Of a DNA stretch of 9,347 bases, positions 5,711 to 9,347 are shown piece by piece. The notes under the pieces are model-generated. The model did not search any database. It was not told the origin of the DNA and saw only the letters and a list, made by a program, of their open reading frames with translations. The DNA is taken from positions 1 through 9,347 of the forward strand of contig JAEYWW010000020.1 of NCBI GenBank assembly GCA_023428805.1, written 5' to 3'. The translations under genes and the position numbers were made by a program. Numbering within the stretch: the first letter of the stretch is position 1; every line of letters begins with the position of its first letter. Source of the stretch: Armatimonadota bacterium (lineage in GTDB: Bacteria > Armatimonadota > Fimbriimonadia > Fimbriimonadales > Fimbriimonadaceae).

Positions 5711-6439
5711 TCAAGCTTTCTTGTTCTTGCGGCGGCGCAGTGCGAGCGCGGCGCCAACTCCGAGAGCGAGCATGGTTCCCGGCTCCGGAACCGCCTGCGC
5801 ATTGCTGATGGTCATGCCGTAGTCGTTGAAGTCAAGGGTTCCGCCCGTCTGGACATCGCCCGCGTTCATCAAGTCTTCCCAGCTCAGGATCAGTTCGCTG
5901 CTGTCTTCGCGGTTCTGAAGAACGGCGACGTGGTTGCGCTGATCGAACCCATTCTTGAATGCGTTGCTGCTGACGAGAGCAGAGTCGCTGTTCAAAGTCG
6001 GATCGCTGTAGAAGATGTTGCCGATGCTGTTGTCAAGGGCGAGGCCGAATACTCCGTCGATGTTGCCCTTCCAGGTTTTGACCTGACTGCCTTCGACGTT
6101 GCCCAGAATCCAGTTGATATTGGTCGGGTCCTCAACATTGTAGTAGCCGATTCGGTGCTTGTTGGCGAGGCCCGCTTCACTCCAGAAAGATTGGAGGTCG
6201 ATGGTCATTTCACCGCTGCTCATAAAGGTGCGTCCCGCGACCTGATCGCCATAGCTAACTCCGCCGTTCTGGCCAACGCTGGCCGACATGCCCGGGGTGT
6301 CCTGGATCAGCTTGCGGACTGTCTTCTCTCCTGCATTCGCTTCACGGAGAAGCTCGGAGGGAATGTACTGAGCAGAGGCTCCGGCCGTGAGCAGGCCGAG
6401 CGCGGCGGCGACGATGCTGAGACGATTGATCGAGATCAT
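5711..6439 (-). CDS. Exported PEP-CTERM sorting-domain protein, DUF4114-like
   Basis: The product is 242 residues from the ATG at 6439. An N-terminal signal peptide (residues 1-23; hydrophobic IVAAALGLLTAG; likely cut after ASA) leads to a secreted domain. The C-terminus is a clear PEP-CTERM anchor: VPEP (217-220), a hydrophobic helix (about 221-234), then RRRKNKK (235-241). Such tails are recognised by an exosortase, which places the protein on the cell surface or in exopolysaccharide; no exosortase gene is in the window. Just before the tail, LSWEDLMNAGD (185-195) and TLDFNDYGMTIS (201-212) resemble the end of DUF4114 domains. The longer open frame to 6586 is rejected because the signal peptide and an AAGAGGA site fit M6439 exactly. 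The body (25-180) is rich in Asn, Gly and Ser and I do not recognise it further. Probably monocistronic. Confidence 0.88.
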   Translation of the reverse strand: MISINRLSIVAAALGLLTAGASAQYIPSELLREANAGEKTVRKLIQDTPGMSASVGQNGGVSYGDQVAGRTFMSSGEMTIDLQSFWSEAGLANKHRIGYYNVEDPTNINWILGNVEGSQVKTWKGNIDGVFGLALDNSIGNIFYSDPTLNSDSALVSSNAFKNGFDQRNHVAVLQNREDSSELILSWEDLMNAGDVQTGGTLDFNDYGMTISNAQAVPEPGTMLALGVGAALALRRRKNKKA

Positions 6440-6447
6440 GATTGCAG

Positions 6448-6454
6448 TCCTCTT
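6448..6454 (-). promoter_or_regulatory. Ribosome binding site of the PEP-CTERM gene
   Basis: Read on the minus strand, AAGAGGA (6454-6448) stands 8 nt before the ATG at 6439. It decides the start in favour of the form that begins directly with a signal peptide, against the in-frame upstream start at 6586. Confidence 0.75.
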
Positions 6455-6511
6455 CGGGTTTGGCAAAGAGGGATGCAGATTTCGTGCCGCAGGTTCTCGA
6501 AAGAGGAAAGA

Positions 6512-6527
6512 CCAGCACAATTGCTGG
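6512..6527 (-). terminator. Hairpin between the dipeptidyl peptidase and PEP-CTERM genes
   Basis: CCAGCA (6512-6517) and TGCTGG (6522-6527) form a perfect 6-bp stem around a 4-nt loop. On the minus strand it is followed by a pyrimidine-rich tract with T triplets (TCTTTCCTCTTT), so it may end transcription from the peptidase gene 120 nt upstream. It could instead be part of the PEP-CTERM leader. The rest of the 209-bp gap (6440-6648) shows no gene and no convincing promoter. Confidence 0.4.
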
Positions 6528-6648
6528 CCCGCATGACCAAAACTGGAGCGGCACTGTTCAAGGCAAGACGAAGTCTGGGCAAGCAATCGTGATCGCCCCT
6601 TTGCTCAGGCCTACTCAGCAATCTAATCTCAGGCTCGCAACCCTGATC

Positions 6649-8775
6649 CTATCCAGGCTTGTATGCGGTTCCATCCGGGTACTTGTCCGACAGGACCAGA
6701 CGCTCAATGAAGAACTCCATCATCCGCTCCCAATTCACGCCGCTGTGCCCCGCATCCGGTCCGACCTGCACCTCGAACGACTTCCGCTCCCGCTGCAATG
6801 CGGCGATGACCTGGAGTGTGTTCGCCGGATGCGTGTTGTCGTCCGCCGTGCCGTAATAGATCATCAACCAGCCCTTCAGGTTCTTCGCCAGCTTGACCGC
6901 TGAACCAGCGTCGTAGCCTTCAATGTCCGCAGGGAGCAATCCCATGTACCGCTCGGTGTAGGTGGTGTCGTAATTCCGCCAGTCGCTGACGCAGGAAGAA
7001 GAAACCCCCGCCGTGTAGAGATCGGGATATCTGAGAAGAGACAGGAGCGTGAAGTAGCCGCCATAGGAGGTTCCCTGAATCCCCACGCGGGCTCCGTCAA
7101 CATAAGGGCGAGTCAGAATCGCCTTCAACCCGTTGGCCTGGTCATCAATCTCGGTTCGCCCCATGCGGCGGTAGAACGCATTGCGGAACTCGCGCCCGCG
7201 TCCGCCCAGCCCCCGGTTCTCCATCTCCAAAACGATGAAGCCGTAGTCGCACATGGTGTCCGGCGTGTCGTAGCTCTCGCTGAACGAATTGCTCGTCGCG
7301 CCCCCCGGACCTCCGTAGACATTCACGATCACCGGATAGCGTTTCGCCGGGTCGAAGTTCAGAGGCTTGTGAATCCTTCCCGTCAGCTTGGTCTTCCCAT
7401 CGGCAGCCACGAACTCAAACCGCTCGACGGGCTCATAACCCGCTGCCTTCATGCCGGATACGTCCGATTCGCGCAGCACTTTGATGACCTTGCCGCTGGC
7501 GTCCAGAACCTGAATCTTCGGCGGCGAATCAATGCTCTGCGCGGTGTCCAGCAGGTAGGAACCCTTCTCGCTGATGGCAGCTCCGTGCGTCAGCTGCGGG
7601 TCAGTCAGCCTCTGATGTCCAGAGCCATCGAACTTGATCTTGTTCAGTTGGAGCATCGACGTCCGATCTCCATTCATGGCGAAATACCAGATCGTCCTCG
7701 ATGCGACATCCACTTTGGCGATGGCCCGCACATCGAAGCCATGCTTGGTGATCGGCGTCGCGCCGCCCTTCTTCCAGTCCATAAGATAGATGTTCGCGAA
7801 GCCAGACTTCTCGCTGATCCAAAGCGCTTTGCCTTGGAGGTCCTTCGCTTCGTCAATCCCCATCGCCTCATCCAGATAGGTTGTGGGATAGTAAGCCTCG
7901 ACCCACCCATCAGGATTCGCGTCCGTGTCCAGGACGGTCACGACCCCCGTAGCGGGGTCAGCCGCGCAGAATCGCATCTCGTTCTGTCGGCGATTCATCG
8001 CGTGGAACAGCAATTTGGACCCGTCGGGAGACCAGCGGATGCGATAGATGTAGTGCCCCGGCGACGAATCCTCACCGCTGGCCATGTCCACCAGCACCGG
8101 CTTCTTGGTCTCGAGATCATAAATAAAGAGTTGAACCCGGGGGTTCGGCTGCCCCGGCTTGGGGTAGGCCTCAACCTCGAAAGCAGATTGCGATTCCCTC
8201 TGCTTTGTCACCAGATGGTAGTCCTTCACATCGCGCTCATCAAAGTGATAAACCCAGAGCTTCCTGCTGTCAGGCGAGAACCCCATCGCTTCGCGCTGAT
8301 CCAATTCCTCACCGTAAACCCAGCTTGCGGTGCCGTATTTCAACCGCTTCGCCAGGTCCCCGCCCTCCGTCAACTGAAATGTTTCCCCGCCTTTTGCGAT
8401 GAAGACATTGCCGTCTCGGTAGATCGCCTTGGTTGTGCCGTCGGGTGCGGTGACCTCGGTGAATTGCCGCCCACGTCCCGGGTTGCCAACACCCCCACCG
8501 CGCAGGCCGGATGCTTCAGCCCGGGGCGGCTCCTCTGCCTGTCGAGTCTCCTGCATCGTTTTGCAGTCAAGGATCACCCACGTCTCACCATCGCGCCAGG
8601 TCAGCCGAGAATCATCGATCCACCTCGCGCTGAGCCTCGCCAGCTTCATGGCTTCCTGAAGTTTGGGGCGGTGCTCCCGGCTCTCCTTGTAGCCAGGCAT
8701 GGACGGCAGGCGGTCTTGGGCGAGCCCAGCCCCTCCCAAAGCGAGGAGGCCGAACGCGACAGCAAAGCGATTCAT
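6649..8775 (-). CDS. Secreted S9B dipeptidyl peptidase IV-like serine protease
   Basis: The product is 708 residues. A signal peptide (1-19/20: FAVAFGLLALGGAGLA) is followed by the DPPIV N-terminal beta-propeller (about 40-460) and the S9 alpha/beta-hydrolase domain (about 465-700). Catalytic Ser570 lies in GTSYGGY (568-574), the Asp in GTADDN (642-647), and His677 in AGHSG. NVYGGPGG (485-492) corresponds to the oxyanion Tyr region of DPP4. WVYGEEL (152-158) supplies a Glu pair like the DPP4 EE motif that grips the substrate amino terminus, which supports exo-acting removal of N-terminal dipeptides (Xaa-Pro or similar). Length matches bacterial DPP4 enzymes. It probably works in the periplasm or outside the cell in peptide scavenging. 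A Gly/Arg/Glu-rich insert (about 79-103) is unlike the rest and may be a loop. Its ATG overlaps the upstream MscS-type gene's stop (ATGA); no Shine-Dalgarno is seen. Confidence 0.93.
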   Translation of the reverse strand: MNRFAVAFGLLALGGAGLAQDRLPSMPGYKESREHRPKLQEAMKLARLSARWIDDSRLTWRDGETWVILDCKTMQETRQAEEPPRAEASGLRGGGVGNPGRGRQFTEVTAPDGTTKAIYRDGNVFIAKGGETFQLTEGGDLAKRLKYGTASWVYGEELDQREAMGFSPDSRKLWVYHFDERDVKDYHLVTKQRESQSAFEVEAYPKPGQPNPRVQLFIYDLETKKPVLVDMASGEDSSPGHYIYRIRWSPDGSKLLFHAMNRRQNEMRFCAADPATGVVTVLDTDANPDGWVEAYYPTTYLDEAMGIDEAKDLQGKALWISEKSGFANIYLMDWKKGGATPITKHGFDVRAIAKVDVASRTIWYFAMNGDRTSMLQLNKIKFDGSGHQRLTDPQLTHGAAISEKGSYLLDTAQSIDSPPKIQVLDASGKVIKVLRESDVSGMKAAGYEPVERFEFVAADGKTKLTGRIHKPLNFDPAKRYPVIVNVYGGPGGATSNSFSESYDTPDTMCDYGFIVLEMENRGLGGRGREFRNAFYRRMGRTEIDDQANGLKAILTRPYVDGARVGIQGTSYGGYFTLLSLLRYPDLYTAGVSSSCVSDWRNYDTTYTERYMGLLPADIEGYDAGSAVKLAKNLKGWLMIYYGTADDNTHPANTLQVIAALQRERKSFEVQVGPDAGHSGVNWERMMEFFIERLVLSDKYPDGTAYKPG

Positions 8776-9347
8776 GAATCCATTTTGGCTGGAGTTCCGA
8801 TGGGTTCGCCCTGCTGCACGATCAAAGTTCGAGTCGGGAACGCAAATTCTATGTTCATCTCCTGCGCGATTTCCATAATTCCGCGCAGAATCTCCTCCCG
8901 CGTCTGCAACTCTGCATCGTAGTTGTCTGCGAGAATGTAGGTGTTCACCAGAATGTCGAGCTGCGACTCGTTCATGTCGATCAAACCGACATTGCGCTTG
9001 TTTTGCACGATGTCCTGCCGCGCTTCGAGCATCACCCGGATGCGCCGCACAAATTCTGCGACCATCTTGGGCGTCGTCGCATAGCTGATGCCGATGGTCG
9101 TCTTCATCCGCCTCATGCGGCGGCGGCCAAAATTCTCGACCGGCGTCGTGATCAGCTTGGAATTGGGCATCACGACAAGGGAATCCGCAAAAGTGCGGAT
9201 TCGGGTCGAGCGAAGCGTGATCTCCTCGACCGTCCCCTCGATCCCATCAACCTTCACCCAATCTCCTATCTCGAAAGGGGCCTCGAAGAGGATCGTAACC
9301 GATCCGAAGACATTCTCGACACTATCTTTTGCCGCCAAGGCCAGGAT
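8772..9347 (-). CDS. MscS-family small-conductance mechanosensitive channel, C-terminal part
   Basis: The frame is open to the right edge; 191 residues are present and the N-terminus is missing. Near the edge, LALAAKDSVENVFGSVTILF (2-21) matches the pore-lining TM3 region of MscS, followed by the beta-domain: PFEIGDWVKVDGIEGTVEEI (24-43), STRIRT, and VVMPNSKL. The cytoplasmic alpha/beta vestibule then runs to about residue 180, with a short tail. The TVEEI-x-LRSTRIRTF pattern resembles YnaI/YbdG-type channels more than E. coli MscS. A TTG at 9338 is in frame but lies inside the conserved membrane helix, so it is not the start. The protein should sit in the inner membrane and release solutes on hypo-osmotic shock. 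Its stop overlaps the ATG of the peptidase gene, so both are likely on one mRNA. Confidence 0.92.
   Translation of the reverse strand: MLALAAKDSVENVFGSVTILFEAPFEIGDWVKVDGIEGTVEEITLRSTRIRTFADSLVVMPNSKLITTPVENFGRRRMRRMKTTIGISYATTPKMVAEFVRRIRVMLEARQDIVQNKRNVGLIDMNESQLDILVNTYILADNYDAELQTREEILRGIMEIAQEMNIEFAFPTRTLIVQQGEPIGTPAKMDS

Noticed and set aside
6440..6586. Longer N-terminus for the PEP-CTERM protein from 6586.
   Set aside because: It would bury the signal peptide 49 residues in, contains several Cys/Pro/Arg-rich stretches atypical of export signals, and covers the ribosome binding site of the shorter form.
5675..6592. Plus-strand open frame of 305 codons across the PEP-CTERM gene.
   Set aside because: The opposite strand encodes a protein with a signal peptide, PEP-CTERM tail and ribosome binding site; the plus frame shows none of these and begins inside the terminator region.
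8769..8780. Perfect 12-bp palindrome GATTCATGAATC over the channel/peptidase overlap.
   Set aside because: A 12-bp palindrome is expected about twice by chance in a window of this length, and this one is made of coding bases.
7369..8922. Long plus-strand open frame of 517 codons.
   Set aside because: It lies antisense to the dipeptidyl peptidase gene, whose catalytic motifs are intact; the translation shows no family features and is rich in Arg, Pro and His as expected of a shadow frame.

Overview
The window looks like ordinary chromosomal DNA from a GC-rich, Gram-negative-type bacterium. No transposase, integrase, phage gene, tRNA, rRNA or CRISPR array is visible. The best taxonomic hint is a secreted protein ending in a PEP-CTERM tail (VPEP, hydrophobic helix, RRRKNKK). 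Together with an S9 dipeptidyl peptidase, a GH20 enzyme and a mixed Shine-Dalgarno/SD-less start usage, this reminds me of Armatimonadota (Fimbriimonadia) or another PEP-CTERM-bearing environmental phylum. That placement is a tentative inference.

Layout. (1) Left edge, minus strand: a 65-residue membrane protein with a Y-x-D-x-G-T-G-S motif overlaps, through GTGA, a NoeA-like SAM-dependent methyltransferase that runs off the left edge. (2) 492-669: a short, AT-rich divergent regulatory region with direct repeats, several ACGTAA-type dyads and a perfect 14-bp inverted repeat that covers the start codon of the next gene. (3) Plus strand, 670-2746: a compact set of a two-domain VOC ring-cleaving dioxygenase (PcpA/MhqO-like), an Abhydrolase_2 esterase (MhqD-like, overlapping by GTGA) and the ferritin-like protein Dps. 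This reads as a quinone/oxidative-stress unit: ring cleavage, ester hydrolysis, then iron sequestration and DNA protection. (4) Plus strand, 2877-3986: HemW, the radical-SAM heme chaperone, followed by two hairpins, the second a textbook intrinsic terminator. (5) Plus strand, 4151-5659: a cytoplasmic GH20 beta-N-acetylhexosaminidase-like enzyme with a strong ribosome binding site only 37 nt after that terminator. (6) A hairpin at 5664-5684 separates it from three minus-strand genes: the PEP-CTERM protein (DUF4114-like, exported), a secreted S9B dipeptidyl peptidase IV-like protease, and an MscS-family channel entering from the right edge and overlapping the peptidase start by ATGA.

The most promising material for a second look is regulatory: the operator-like inverted repeat on the dioxygenase start codon, the cluster of sites upstream of it, and the terminator lying just ahead of the GH20 gene. 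I do not see convincing evidence for a wholly new multi-gene system; the least understood coding pair is the small Y-x-D-x-G-T-G-S membrane protein and its coupled methyltransferase.
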